The position numbers and the translations under genes were made by a program. Positions 15,797-24,200 of a DNA stretch of 64,000 bases are shown here, piece after piece. Source of the stretch: Corynebacterium qintianiae (GTDB lineage: Bacteria > Actinomycetota > Actinomycetes > Mycobacteriales > Mycobacteriaceae). The stretch's first letter is position 1, and the number at the start of each line of letters is the position of its first letter. Below the pieces are notes generated by a model, which made no database searches, was not told where the DNA came from, and saw nothing but the letters and a program-made list of their open reading frames with translations. The stretch covers positions 744,001 to 808,000 of the forward strand of contig NZ_CP064955.1 of the NCBI RefSeq assembly GCF_011038645.2. The letters run 5' to 3'.

Positions 15797-18052
15797 GTGA
15801 AGTTCCAGGTAGACGGCCGCAGCCTCAACGTCACGAGCCTGGACAAGGTGCTCTACCCGTCCACCGGCACGACGAAGGCGGACGTGATGCACTACTACCT
15901 CTCCGTCGCTGAGGTGATGATCCCCCAGGTCACGCGGCGCCCGGTGACACGCAAGCGCTGGCCGGACGGGGTCGAGGGGGAGAGCTTCTTCCGCAAGGAC
16001 CTCGAGGAGTCGGCGCCGGAGTGGGTCACCGTCGGTGAGATCGAGCACTCGACATCGGTGAATAGGTACCCGCTTGTCGACGCCCCCTCCACGCTCGCCT
16101 GGTTCGCCCAAGTCGCCGCCCTGGAGCTACACACCCCGCAGTGGCGCTTCGCGCCGGACGGCTCGCACGCCAACCCCGACAGGATGGTGCTGGATCTGGA
16201 CCCCGGGCCGGGTGTGACCATGGCGCAGACGGCGCAGGTGGCGCTGTGGTGCCGGGAGATCCTCGACGGGATGGGCATGGAGTGCGTGCCGGTGACGTCT
16301 GGGTCGAAGGGCATCCACCTCTACGCCGCGCTGGACGGCACCTACAACTCCGACACCGTGGCCAAGGTGGCGAAGGCGTTGGCCCGCGGATTGGAAGAGG
16401 ACTACCCGGACAGGGTGACGTCGGTGATGAAGAAAACTTCGCGCGAGGGCAAGGTGTTTCTGGACTGGAGTCAGAACAATGGGTCGAAGACGACGGTGGC
16501 ACCGTACTCCCTGCGCGGGCGTGAGCGGCCCATGGTGGCGGCGCCGAGGACGTGGGAGGAGATCGAGGACCCTGCTCTGAAACACCTGGATCTCGAGGAA
16601 GTCCTCGCGCGCGTGGACGACGGCATTGACCCAATGGCGCCACTGGGCGCACCGGTGGTCGACAGGCTGGCCACCTACCGCTCCATGCGCGACCCGCGCA
16701 AGACCGCGGAGCCGGTCCCGCAGGAGGCACCGATGCCGCGCGACGGGGAGCCGATCTTTGTCATCCAGGAGCACCACGCGCGCCGCCTGCACTGGGACGT
16801 GCGCATCGAGCACGAGGGCGTGCTGGTGTCCTGGGCTGTGCCGAAGGGGCCGCCAGAGGACCCGAAGGAGAACCGGTTGGCGGTGCAGACCGAAGATCAC
16901 CCGGTCGAGTACGCCACCTTCGAAGGCACGATTGCCAAGGGAGAGTACGGCGCCGGCGAGATGAGCATCTGGGATTCGGGCACCGTGGAGATTGAGAAGT
17001 GGCGCGAGGGGAAGGAGGTCGTCGCCGTGTTCCGCGGCAGTGGCGGGCCCCGCCGCTACGCGCTCATCCACACCAACGGGAAGAACTGGCTGATGAAGCT
17101 GATGGCAAAGCAGCCTAGTTCGCAGCCAAAGTCGCTGACGCCCATGCTCGCGACAATGGGTAGCGCGGGGGATTTGACACTGGGCGAGAAGGACGGGGTG
17201 CGCTACGAGTTCGAGATGAAATGGGACGGCTACCGCATCCTCGCGTTCGTGGACGGGGGCAAGGTCACGCTGCGCAGCAGGGCGGGCAAGGACTACACCC
17301 ACCTGTTCCCCCACGCCAATGAAATCGCCGAGGTGCTTGGCGGCGACGGCGTGTTGGACGGCGAGCTTGTCGCCCTTGATGAGCAGGGGCGCCCCAACTT
17401 CTCGCTGCTGCACGCAGCGGACCGGGAAGGGTCCGACGCGGAGCTGCGCTACATGGCGTTCGACGTGCTGGAGGTCGGAGGGCGCTCGATGGTGGGGGAG
17501 GCGTACACGGGGCGTCGAGAAGCTTTGGAGGCATTGGAGGAGACAGAGCATGTGGCGATCCCGCCGAGGTTTACCGGTTCCTTCGAAACGGCGGAGCAGG
17601 CGAGCCGCACGCTCGGCCTGGAGGGGGTGATGGCGAAGCGGGCGGACTCGGTGTACACCCCGGGCGAGCGCTCGAGAGCCTGGCTGAAGCTGAAGACACA
17701 GCTGCATCAGGAGGTGGTTGTCGTGGGCGTGAGGACCGGCAAGCGCGCAGTATCGTCGCTGCTCGTGGCGGTGCCCAACGCCGACGGTGAGTTGACCTAT
17801 GCCGGGCGGGTGGGCACCGGTTTCAGCGCCGCGCAGTTGAGAGACATCGAGAAAAAGTTGCGCGCAGCTGAGCGCAAAACCCCGCCAATTGAAGTGCCGG
17901 ATTCGGACGCGAAGGACGCGTGGTGGGTCACGCCGAAGTTCGTGGCCGAGGTGCAGGTGGCTGGCAAAACCGGTGGCGGCAGCCTGAGGCAGGCGTCGTG
18001 GCGCGGCTGGCGCGAGGACAAGGAACCGGCCGACGTTCGCTGGGAGGTGTGA
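15797..18052 (+). CDS. ligD: Multifunctional ATP-dependent DNA ligase LigD
   Basis: 751 residues in the mycobacterial order. An N-terminal primase-polymerase domain (about 1-290; VLDLDPGPGV gives the DLD metal-binding pair and SGSKGIHLYA the nucleotide-binding motif). A 3'-phosphoesterase domain (about 320-440; FVIQEHHARRLHWDVRIEHEG). A C-terminal ligase domain with nucleotidyl-acceptor K475 in FEMKWDGYR, motif LDGELVALD and EGVMAKRAD. It extends, cleans and seals break ends bound by Ku. The GTG start has an AAGGAGGG ribosome-binding site. The 2H phosphoesterase gene follows immediately. Confidence 0.97.
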   Translation: MKFQVDGRSLNVTSLDKVLYPSTGTTKADVMHYYLSVAEVMIPQVTRRPVTRKRWPDGVEGESFFRKDLEESAPEWVTVGEIEHSTSVNRYPLVDAPSTLAWFAQVAALELHTPQWRFAPDGSHANPDRMVLDLDPGPGVTMAQTAQVALWCREILDGMGMECVPVTSGSKGIHLYAALDGTYNSDTVAKVAKALARGLEEDYPDRVTSVMKKTSREGKVFLDWSQNNGSKTTVAPYSLRGRERPMVAAPRTWEEIEDPALKHLDLEEVLARVDDGIDPMAPLGAPVVDRLATYRSMRDPRKTAEPVPQEAPMPRDGEPIFVIQEHHARRLHWDVRIEHEGVLVSWAVPKGPPEDPKENRLAVQTEDHPVEYATFEGTIAKGEYGAGEMSIWDSGTVEIEKWREGKEVVAVFRGSGGPRRYALIHTNGKNWLMKLMAKQPSSQPKSLTPMLATMGSAGDLTLGEKDGVRYEFEMKWDGYRILAFVDGGKVTLRSRAGKDYTHLFPHANEIAEVLGGDGVLDGELVALDEQGRPNFSLLHAADREGSDAELRYMAFDVLEVGGRSMVGEAYTGRREALEALEETEHVAIPPRFTGSFETAEQASRTLGLEGVMAKRADSVYTPGERSRAWLKLKTQLHQEVVVVGVRTGKRAVSSLLVAVPNADGELTYAGRVGTGFSAAQLRDIEKKLRAAERKTPPIEVPDSDAKDAWWVTPKFVAEVQVAGKTGGGSLRQASWRGWREDKEPADVRWEV

Positions 18053-18054
18053 GC

Positions 18055-18546
18055 GTGTCGCCCGAGAACATCCTGCTGCGGTTGCCGCGCGAGCAGGAGA
18101 GCCAAGTGCGCGCAATCTACACCGAGTTGGCGCGCCGCGGTTTCCCGGAGCAGAGTCAGCGCCCGCACGTGAGCGTGACATTCGCTCCGACGATGGACCG
18201 GCGGGTGGTGGGGGAAGCCGCGGTGGTACTGCCGCCGTTGCTGCCCGCGCGGATGGAGCGGGTGGGCACCGTGGTGTTCGGCACCAAGAGCAAGCAAACG
18301 GTGGCCTGGCTGCTTGAGGCCTCTGACGAGCTGGAGGTCGCGGCTCGCCGGGTGAGCGCGATGAACCCCGACGGGCGCGGTCCGAGGTGGATCCCGCACC
18401 TGACGATGGGGTTGCGCATCCCGAAAGCGATCGTTCCCGGGTACATCGAAGCGCTGGCGGAAGCGACCAGCCCGCACCTTACGTCGATTACTGCGCAACG
18501 GGCCGCCTTTTACCAACCCGGCCTCGGCGCCGAGCTCGTGCTTTAG
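18055..18546 (+). CDS. 2'-5' RNA ligase / 2H phosphoesterase family protein
   Basis: 163 residues with the two H-x-(S/T)-x motifs that define 2H phosphoesterases: RPHVSVTF and PHLTMGL. Such enzymes act on 2',3'-cyclic or 2'-5' phosphodiester RNA ends. Start GTG 18055 is preferred over GTG 18049 (which overlaps the ligD stop) because the ribosome-binding site GGAGG at 18041-18046 is correctly spaced for it. Tight coupling to ligD hints at a role in repair-end processing, since LigD inserts ribonucleotides, but that is inference. Confidence 0.85.
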   Translation: MSPENILLRLPREQESQVRAIYTELARRGFPEQSQRPHVSVTFAPTMDRRVVGEAAVVLPPLLPARMERVGTVVFGTKSKQTVAWLLEASDELEVAARRVSAMNPDGRGPRWIPHLTMGLRIPKAIVPGYIEALAEATSPHLTSITAQRAAFYQPGLGAELVL

Positions 18547-18549
18547 AAT
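18544..18549 (+). promoter_or_regulatory. Candidate -10 element of the 18557 gene (leaderless)
   Basis: TAGAAT overlaps the end of the preceding gene and ends 7 nt before GTG 18557, implying independent, leaderless transcription. Confidence 0.45.
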
Positions 18550-18556
18550 GGGGGGC

Positions 18557-19027
18557 GTGAGTACCCGTTACCGCTTCGATCTCCCCAACGACGACTGGTT
18601 CATCGGTGAGGCCCCGTCCGGTTACGACTTCATCGTTGCGCGAGCCGGAGACTTCCCGGCGTTCCGCCCCAACATCGGCGCCACCACGATCGGCGTCGGG
18701 GCGGGCACGCCGCTGGACGAAGTGATGGCAAGTTCCGCCAACTCCACCGCCTCGAGCTCCGAGAACCTGAGCGTGGGTGAGGAGGCGATCAACGACGACG
18801 GCACTGTCGGCCGCCAGACGCTGAGCTTCGCCGTCGCTTCCCCGCACGGCGCGCTCGAGCTGACGCAGTACCAGGTCTTCTACCGGCTTCCCGATGATGC
18901 GGGTAGCGCGGGAGAGGAACACGTGCTGTGCGTTGTCATGTCGGCTCAGACGCGCAACGCGGGTGAGCTGTACGACGACTTCGACGCGTTCTTGGACACC
19001 CTGCGCTTCGAGGACGCGACGACGTAG
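18557..19027 (+). CDS. Conserved hypothetical protein, PsbP/DUF1795-like
   Basis: About 156 residues, no signal peptide. It reads as a small alpha/beta protein: YRFDLPNDDWFIGEAPSGYDFIVARAGD, a Gly/Ser-rich middle, then GALELTQYQVFYRLPD, HVLCVVMSAQTRNAGELYDDF and FLDTLRFED. This strand order and the final 'F...SLRF'-type ending recall the Mog1/PsbP/DUF1795 fold, but the match is weak. Start GTG 18557 is chosen for the -10 hexamer just upstream. It is followed by a flavoprotein gene after 4 nt. Confidence 0.65.
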   Translation: MSTRYRFDLPNDDWFIGEAPSGYDFIVARAGDFPAFRPNIGATTIGVGAGTPLDEVMASSANSTASSSENLSVGEEAINDDGTVGRQTLSFAVASPHGALELTQYQVFYRLPDDAGSAGEEHVLCVVMSAQTRNAGELYDDFDAFLDTLRFEDATT

Positions 19028-19031
19028 CGCC

Positions 19032-20075
19032 ATGAGATTCGGGGAGCTGGCCGCCGATGTCGTCGTCATCGGCGCCGGGCAGGCTGGGTTGTCCGCCACT
19101 TTCCACCTGAAGCGCCGTGGCGTGGACCACCTCACCCTCGATGCCTCGACCGCGCCGGGTGGAGCGTGGCTGCAGCGCTGGGACACGCTTACCGTCGAGA
19201 GCCTGAACAGCATTTTCGGACTTCCGCTTTTCCGTGCCCCGTCTCTCGCCGCGGAGGAGAAAGCTTCCACCGCGGTCCCCGCCTATTTCGCGGACTTCGA
19301 GCGGCGCATGGGTCTGAATATCCTGCGTCCGGTGAGAGTTCTCACCGTGCGCAAAAGCGGCGGGGAGTTCCTGGTGGACAGCACCGCGGGCCGTGTACGC
19401 GCCCGCGCGGTAATCAACGCAACCGGAACCTGGGACAATCCGCTGCGCGCGGACTATCCAGGTCAGGGCAGCTTCGCGGGCCGCCAGATACACACCCGCG
19501 ATTACCAGGGCCCGGAGGAATTCGCGGGGCAACGCGTCGGGGTTGTCGGCGCCGGTATTTCAGCGCTGCAGCATCTCGAGGAGATTTCGCGGCACGCGGA
19601 GACGTTCTGGTACACCCGACGAGAGCCTGAGTTCAGTGCGCGTTTCGACGGGCGCGGGGTGGAGGAGCGCGTGGCGGGAACTGTAGAGCGCGGCGAGCCC
19701 GCGCGCTCGGTGGTGTCCTACACCGGGCTCAACCCACGCACTGACTATGTCGTGGCGGCTCGCCAGCGTGGGGTGCTCAGACGCCGGGAAATGTTCACGT
19801 CGATCGTGCCCGAGGGGGTGGTGGCGGCCGATGGTTCGGTGACCCCGCTCGACGCGCTGGTGTGGGGCACGGGCTTCAGGCCGTCGATAAGCCATCTTTC
19901 GCCGCTCGGTCTGGTCAATGAGCGCGGCGGCGTGGCCGTCAATGGAACCGCGGCGACGTCGGAACCGATGGTTCATCTCATTGGTTTCGGCCCGTCGCAG
20001 TCGACGGTGGGGGCAAACCGCGCCGGCCGGGAGGCGGCGGTCAGTCTGCGGCGGGTGCTCGGCGAGAAAAAGTGA
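19032..20075 (+). CDS. FAD-dependent oxidoreductase (flavin monooxygenase-like)
   Basis: 347 residues. An FAD-binding Rossmann motif stands at the N-terminus (VVVIGAGQAGLSATFHLKRRG) with the typical TAPGGAWLQRWDTL. A second dinucleotide-binding motif lies mid-protein (RVGVVGAGISALQHLEEIS), suiting NADPH. GTGFRPSISHL near the C-terminus is the ATG-like motif of this family. The order resembles flavin-containing monooxygenases and CzcO-type proteins; substrate unknown. The ATG at 19032 begins just before the FAD motif; the open frame further upstream overlaps the previous gene. Confidence 0.88.
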   Translation: MRFGELAADVVVIGAGQAGLSATFHLKRRGVDHLTLDASTAPGGAWLQRWDTLTVESLNSIFGLPLFRAPSLAAEEKASTAVPAYFADFERRMGLNILRPVRVLTVRKSGGEFLVDSTAGRVRARAVINATGTWDNPLRADYPGQGSFAGRQIHTRDYQGPEEFAGQRVGVVGAGISALQHLEEISRHAETFWYTRREPEFSARFDGRGVEERVAGTVERGEPARSVVSYTGLNPRTDYVVAARQRGVLRRREMFTSIVPEGVVAADGSVTPLDALVWGTGFRPSISHLSPLGLVNERGGVAVNGTAATSEPMVHLIGFGPSQSTVGANRAGREAAVSLRRVLGEKK

Positions 20076-20098
20076 CGATTTTGTGCTGTTATGTACGC

Positions 20099-21517
20099 AT
20101 GCTGAAGAAGATTGCCGCTGGCGCGCTGGCGCTTAGCCTCACCGCCGTCCCTGTCGCCCACGCCCAGTCGAGCTCGTCACCCAACTCCTCCGCGCCGTCT
20201 ACGAGCAACGTTTCCGGACCGATCTACCGCGCCGTGGCCGGTGTGGGCGCCGACGCGCAGAGCGTCAACTTCTCTTGGCGCTCCGCCTACGCCGGTGCCG
20301 AGTTCGTGCGCTACTACCCGGTGAGCGACCCTACCGCAGCTCAGCAAGTTCCTTCGCGTGAGGCCGATTACGGTGCCATCGCGTACCTGTCCCGCTTCGC
20401 CGAGGTTCACGACCTCACCCCGGGTGTGACATACGAGTACCAGATCGGCTCGGACGACGGCGGGTGGAGCAAGCCCGAGACCTTCACTATCGATGACGGG
20501 GACGACAACTGGACGTTCGTCGCGGTGACGGACGCACAGATCGGCGTCGACCTCAAGGTCGCCGAGCAGGCGGTGAACTGGCGCCAGACCGCAGCCAACG
20601 CCGCCGCTGCCGCCCCCGACGCCTCGATGTTCCTCTCCCTGGGCGACCAGGTCGAGGGGTGGGGTGACCTGATCGGCTCCAACGGCCAGTACAACGCCTT
20701 CTTCTCAGCACCGCAGCTGCGTAACTTCCGCTTCGCCGCTATCCCGGGCAACCACGAGACCTACCCCTCCGAACTGAGCACCCGCCACTTCAAGGAGCAT
20801 TGGAACCTGCCGAACGAGCTGGGCGACACCTCCAACTACTTCTTCGAGCAGAACAACGCTCTGTTCATCGCGCTGAACTCCAACAACAAAGACGACGCTG
20901 GCCTGGAGCAGCAGGCTCAGTTCGTGCGCGACACCGTTGCCTCCCACGGCGGCGACAAGGACTGGGTCATCGTGCTCGACCACTTCGCGTTCCACTCCCA
21001 CGGTGGCCGCTACACATCCAGTGACATCGTCCGCATGCGCAACAAGCTCAGCCCGGTCTTTTCCGAGGTTGGCGTTGACCTGGTTCTCAACGGCCACGAC
21101 CACATGCACAACCGCTCGTACCTGATGAACGGCCTGACCCCGAAGGTGCCCGAGGCCCCCGCCGCCCCGGGCGACGTGCTTACGAAGGACAAGGGCGAGA
21201 CGCTCTACCTCACGCTCAACACCGCCGGCGGCGGCAAATTCTACGACTACCAGGGCAACGACGGCAAGGAGTACCCGGGCATGACGCTCGCCGAATCGCG
21301 CGAGCGCGGGCTGAACCAGCCGACCATCGCATTCTGGAACCAGGACTACACCACCGACTACTCCGTGGTGAACGTCAGCGACGACAAACTCAACATTCGC
21401 AGTGTCAACTCCGCCGACGGCTCGCTGGTTGACGACGTCACTCTCGTGCGCTCCGGGCAAACCGCGGAGCCCAGTGACGAGAAGCCGAATGTGCCCGCAG
21501 AGGAGTCTTCGTCCTAG
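20099..21517 (+). CDS. Secreted purple acid phosphatase-like metallophosphoesterase, C-terminal anchor lost to an amber codon
   Basis: 472 residues. Signal peptide MLKKIAAGALALSLTAVPVAHAQ, a fibronectin-like N-terminal domain (about 40-135), then the calcineurin-like catalytic domain: TDAQIGVD, SLGDQVEGWG, AIPGNHETYP, VIVLDHFAFHSH and NGHDHMHNRS give the metal ligands. It should hydrolyse phosphoesters outside the cell. The coding sequence ends at TAG 21515-21517, but the same frame continues for 40 more codons that encode a hydrophobic segment and short tail. That is the usual membrane anchor, so this strain probably releases the enzyme or makes it only by readthrough. Confidence 0.9.
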   Translation: MLKKIAAGALALSLTAVPVAHAQSSSSPNSSAPSTSNVSGPIYRAVAGVGADAQSVNFSWRSAYAGAEFVRYYPVSDPTAAQQVPSREADYGAIAYLSRFAEVHDLTPGVTYEYQIGSDDGGWSKPETFTIDDGDDNWTFVAVTDAQIGVDLKVAEQAVNWRQTAANAAAAAPDASMFLSLGDQVEGWGDLIGSNGQYNAFFSAPQLRNFRFAAIPGNHETYPSELSTRHFKEHWNLPNELGDTSNYFFEQNNALFIALNSNNKDDAGLEQQAQFVRDTVASHGGDKDWVIVLDHFAFHSHGGRYTSSDIVRMRNKLSPVFSEVGVDLVLNGHDHMHNRSYLMNGLTPKVPEAPAAPGDVLTKDKGETLYLTLNTAGGGKFYDYQGNDGKEYPGMTLAESRERGLNQPTIAFWNQDYTTDYSVVNVSDDKLNIRSVNSADGSLVDDVTLVRSGQTAEPSDEKPNVPAEESSS

Positions 21518-21640
21518 GCCGTCATCGGCGTTGGTGTCGCGGCGGTTCTAACCGGTGTTATCGGCGCCATCGTGGCTAACTTCCCCCAGATCCGCTCCGC
21601 CGTTGAGCAGTTCGCGGCACAGTTCGGCATTCAGATTTAG
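21518..21640 (+). other. In-frame C-terminal anchor separated by amber stop
   Basis: Directly after the TAG, in the same frame, 40 codons read AVIGVGVAAVLTGVIGAIVA then NFPQIRSAVEQFAAQFGIQI and end in TAG at 21638-21640. A Gly/Ala/Val-rich membrane helix followed by this amphipathic tail is a typical corynebacterial surface-protein ending. The second stop overlaps the TAA of the convergent methyltransferase gene, as expected for the original gene end. A single change, for instance TCG to TAG in a Ser-rich stretch, would explain it. Confidence 0.8.
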
Positions 21641-22371
21641 TCGCGCCGCGGCGGGGTGGCGTCGATAAGCTTGCTGGCCCCGAGTGGAAGCGGGCGGTCG
21701 GAGGCCACGAGCACGATGTTGCCATACGCGCGGCCGTCGAGCATCTCTTGCTTGGCGACGGCCGCGACATGCGCAAACACCTCACGCATGCCCGCGAGCT
21801 CGGCGCGGGCCTCGGGCAACCCGTGCCGGTCGCCGACGTTGGCGATGTAGAGCCCCCCGGGTTTCAACGCCGCGTGTGCCGCTCGGGAGAATTCGACCGT
21901 AGTTAGGGGTCGCGGCGTGGCTGGGCCGGCGAAGACGTCTCGCACAATGACGTCTTGGGACCCCGCTGTCAGAGCGTGGGTGTAGGCGCGGGCCTCCGCG
22001 ACCGCGATCGGGACCGCGGGCTCGAATGCCCAGCGCACGAGGTCCGCTAGCGCTCCGTCGACCTCCACCGCGGTGTGCTCGCCGCCCCAGCGCTGGTGGA
22101 AATAGGACGGCAGCACGCACGCCGCCGCGCCCAGGTGGGTGCTGGTGAAGGAGCTGCCGTCACCAGCTTCGGCCACGACATCTGCTATCCACTCCATGTA
22201 GTCGTACGTGAGCACTTCGGGGGCGCCGAGGACGATATACGAAGAGGGGACGTCGTTGACCTCGAGGGTGAACCCGCCGTCTCGCAGCGGATCCTCGATG
22301 ATGCTGGCGGTTCCCGTGTCGATGGGGTACGTGCCTTCGATGCGTTTCTTTGGCATCCGGGGTTTTCGCAT
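21637..22371 (-). CDS. Spermidine synthase-like (class I methyltransferase-fold) protein
   Basis: About 244 residues from ATG 22371 (ATG 22356 is also possible; neither has a strong ribosome-binding site). The core has the spermidine-synthase/methyltransferase layout: THLGAAACVLPSYFHQRWGGEHTAVEVDGALADLVRWAF, SQDVIVRDVFAG, and LKPGGLYIANVGD. The usual GGGDG nucleotide-binding loop is replaced by HLGAAACVL. Corynebacterial relatives are annotated only as spermidine synthase-like; polyamine synthesis should not be assumed. It converges on the phosphatase gene with overlapping stops. Confidence 0.8.
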   Translation of the reverse strand: MRKPRMPKKRIEGTYPIDTGTASIIEDPLRDGGFTLEVNDVPSSYIVLGAPEVLTYDYMEWIADVVAEAGDGSSFTSTHLGAAACVLPSYFHQRWGGEHTAVEVDGALADLVRWAFEPAVPIAVAEARAYTHALTAGSQDVIVRDVFAGPATPRPLTTVEFSRAAHAALKPGGLYIANVGDRHGLPEARAELAGMREVFAHVAAVAKQEMLDGRAYGNIVLVASDRPLPLGASKLIDATPPRRD

Positions 22372-22544
22372 TGAGGGGAATTCCGTTCGATGGCTAGCCG
22401 CTGTCAGGAAGAAGTCAGAGCATTTAAGGAAGGATCTTCCCGGCAAAAACACGCTGAGGTCTTCCGGTTAACGCAGCGTCTTCTTGCGTTGCGAGTCGGG
22501 ACACCGGCGGCTAGGCCAATTCGGTGTGTGTGGCTTAGAGGTGA

Positions 22545-23336
22545 TCATCCCAAAAACGCCTTATCGGATAGGGTGGCGCCCTTGACCGCCGCGAATTGGG
22601 CGATGAGGTCGCGCACGGTGAGTTTCTGTTTCTCCGTACCCGACGCCTCCCAGACGATGTCACCCTCGTGCATCATGATCAGGCGGTTGCCCACGCGGAT
22701 AGCCTGCTCCATGTTGTGGGTGACCATCAGGGTTGTCATCCCGCCTTCCTCCACGATCGAATGCGTCAGATTAGTCACCAGGTCGCTGCGCTCGGGGTCG
22801 AGCGCGGCCGTGTGCTCGTCGAGAAGCATGACCTTGGGGTTGGTGAACCCGGCCATGAGAAGTGAGAGCGCCTGTCGCTGGCCTCCCGAGAGCAGGCCTA
22901 CCTTGTGTTCGAGCCGGTTCTCGAGACCCAGTTCCAGCGTGGCGAGGCGTTCTCGGAAGAACGAGCGGCGGGATTGCGTGAGGCAACGCCCCAGGACCCG
23001 GCGTTTGCCGCGCAAATAGGCCAGGGAGAGGTTTTCCTCGATAGTCAGGTTTGGGGCGGTGCCCGCGAGAGGATCCTGGAAAACGCGGCCGATGAGTTTC
23101 GCTCGGGAGTGCTCTTTCTGAGAGGTGACATCGCGGGCGTCAATAGCAACGCTGCCCGCGTCCGGGCTGAGGCGGCCCGCGACGATGTTGAGGAGCGTCG
23201 ATTTACCCGCGCCGTTGGAGCCGATGACGGTGACAAAGTCGCCTTCTCCGAGCGTGAGGTTCACGCCTTTGAGCGCGACGCGCTCGTTCGCGGTACCGGC
23301 GAAGAAAGTTTTGCGGACGTCGCGGATCTCAAGCAT
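22545..23336 (-). CDS. ABC transporter ATP-binding protein (COG1101 type)
   Basis: 263 residues with Walker A IGSNGAGKSTLLNI, Q-loop VFQDPLAGTAPNLTIEENL, signature LSGGQRQALSL, Walker B VMLLDEHTAALDP and the switch His in VTHNMEQAI. The variant Walker B ending DEHTAALDP and the phrase PLAGTAPNLTIEENLSLA mark the COG1101 subgroup that pairs with COG4120 permeases and COG2984 binding proteins (TrpXYZ-like). It overlaps the permease gene by 8 nt and is last in the operon. Confidence 0.93.
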   Translation of the reverse strand: MLEIRDVRKTFFAGTANERVALKGVNLTLGEGDFVTVIGSNGAGKSTLLNIVAGRLSPDAGSVAIDARDVTSQKEHSRAKLIGRVFQDPLAGTAPNLTIEENLSLAYLRGKRRVLGRCLTQSRRSFFRERLATLELGLENRLEHKVGLLSGGQRQALSLLMAGFTNPKVMLLDEHTAALDPERSDLVTNLTHSIVEEGGMTTLMVTHNMEQAIRVGNRLIMMHEGDIVWEASGTEKQKLTVRDLIAQFAAVKGATLSDKAFLG

Positions 23337-24195
23337 GAGCCTTCCCCTTTGCTCGGGAGGTGAGTTTGGGCAGAAGCAGGGCAGCGACCACGAGCACAGC
23401 CGAGACCAGTTTCATGTCGTTCGGGTCGAGGCCGACCTGCAGGGCGAAGAAGATGATCAGGCGGTAGGCGACAGCGCCGACGACAACCGCTGCGATGGCT
23501 TGCAGCAAGTGGCGCTGTCCGACGATCGCCTGGCCCACAATGACGGAGGCGAGGCCGACGACGATGAGGCCTATGCCCATCGAGATGTCCGCGAAACCCT
23601 GGTACTGGGCGACCAGTGCGCCGGTCAAACCGACAAGGCCGTTCGACAGGGCAAGCGTGATGATCTTGGTTGCGTCGGTGCCGACACCAAAGGAGGTAAT
23701 CATCGGGCCGTTGTCACCGGTTGCGCGGATGGCCAGGCCGAGGTCCGTGGTAAGGAACCAGTACACGAGCAGGATGAGCAGGGTTGCGACGGCGGCGAGG
23801 ATGCCGACACTAACCCAGGTGCCCAGCAGCTTTGACTCTCGTAGCGGCGTGAAAAGTGTCGTCTCGCGCAGCATGGCCAGGTTCGCCCCGCCCATGATGC
23901 GCAGGTTGATCGACCACAAGCCGATCTGGGTCAAGATGCCGGCGAGCAGCCCGTCGATACCGCCCTTCGTGTGTAGCAGGCCGGTAATGACACCAGCGAG
24001 AAACCCGGTGAGAAAACCGGCGAAAGTGGCAACGAACGGGTTAATTCCGTTCGTTATCAGGATGGCGGCGGTGCCGGCGCCCGTCGTGAAGCTTCCGTCC
24101 ACCGTGAGGTCCGCAAAGTTGAGGACGCGGAAAGTCAGGTAGACGCCGAGCGCCATCACCCCGTAGATGAGTCCGAGTTCGAGAGCTCCGAGCAT
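23329..24195 (-). CDS. ABC transporter permease (COG4120 type)
   Basis: 288 residues, about eight hydrophobic segments, beginning LGALELGLIYGVMALGVYLT and including TVDGSFTTGAGTAAILI, the hallmark of this branched-chain/TrpY-like permease group, and VGLTGALVAQYQGFADISMG. A basic tail follows (LTSRAKGKAHA). It forms the channel of the importer encoded by 22545-25202. It starts 5 nt downstream of the binding-protein gene. Confidence 0.93.
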   Translation of the reverse strand: MLGALELGLIYGVMALGVYLTFRVLNFADLTVDGSFTTGAGTAAILITNGINPFVATFAGFLTGFLAGVITGLLHTKGGIDGLLAGILTQIGLWSINLRIMGGANLAMLRETTLFTPLRESKLLGTWVSVGILAAVATLLILLVYWFLTTDLGLAIRATGDNGPMITSFGVGTDATKIITLALSNGLVGLTGALVAQYQGFADISMGIGLIVVGLASVIVGQAIVGQRHLLQAIAAVVVGAVAYRLIIFFALQVGLDPNDMKLVSAVLVVAALLLPKLTSRAKGKAHA

Positions 24196-24200
24196 TGCGG

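Noticed and set aside
18049..18057. GTG 18049 as start of the 2H phosphoesterase (GTGA overlap with ligD)
   Set aside because: The ribosome-binding site would lie only 2 nt away; GTG 18055 has correct spacing.
22390..22544. Inverted repeat AACGCA/TGCGTT downstream of the ABC ATPase as a terminator
   Set aside because: Stem of only 6 bp with no T-run on the relevant strand.
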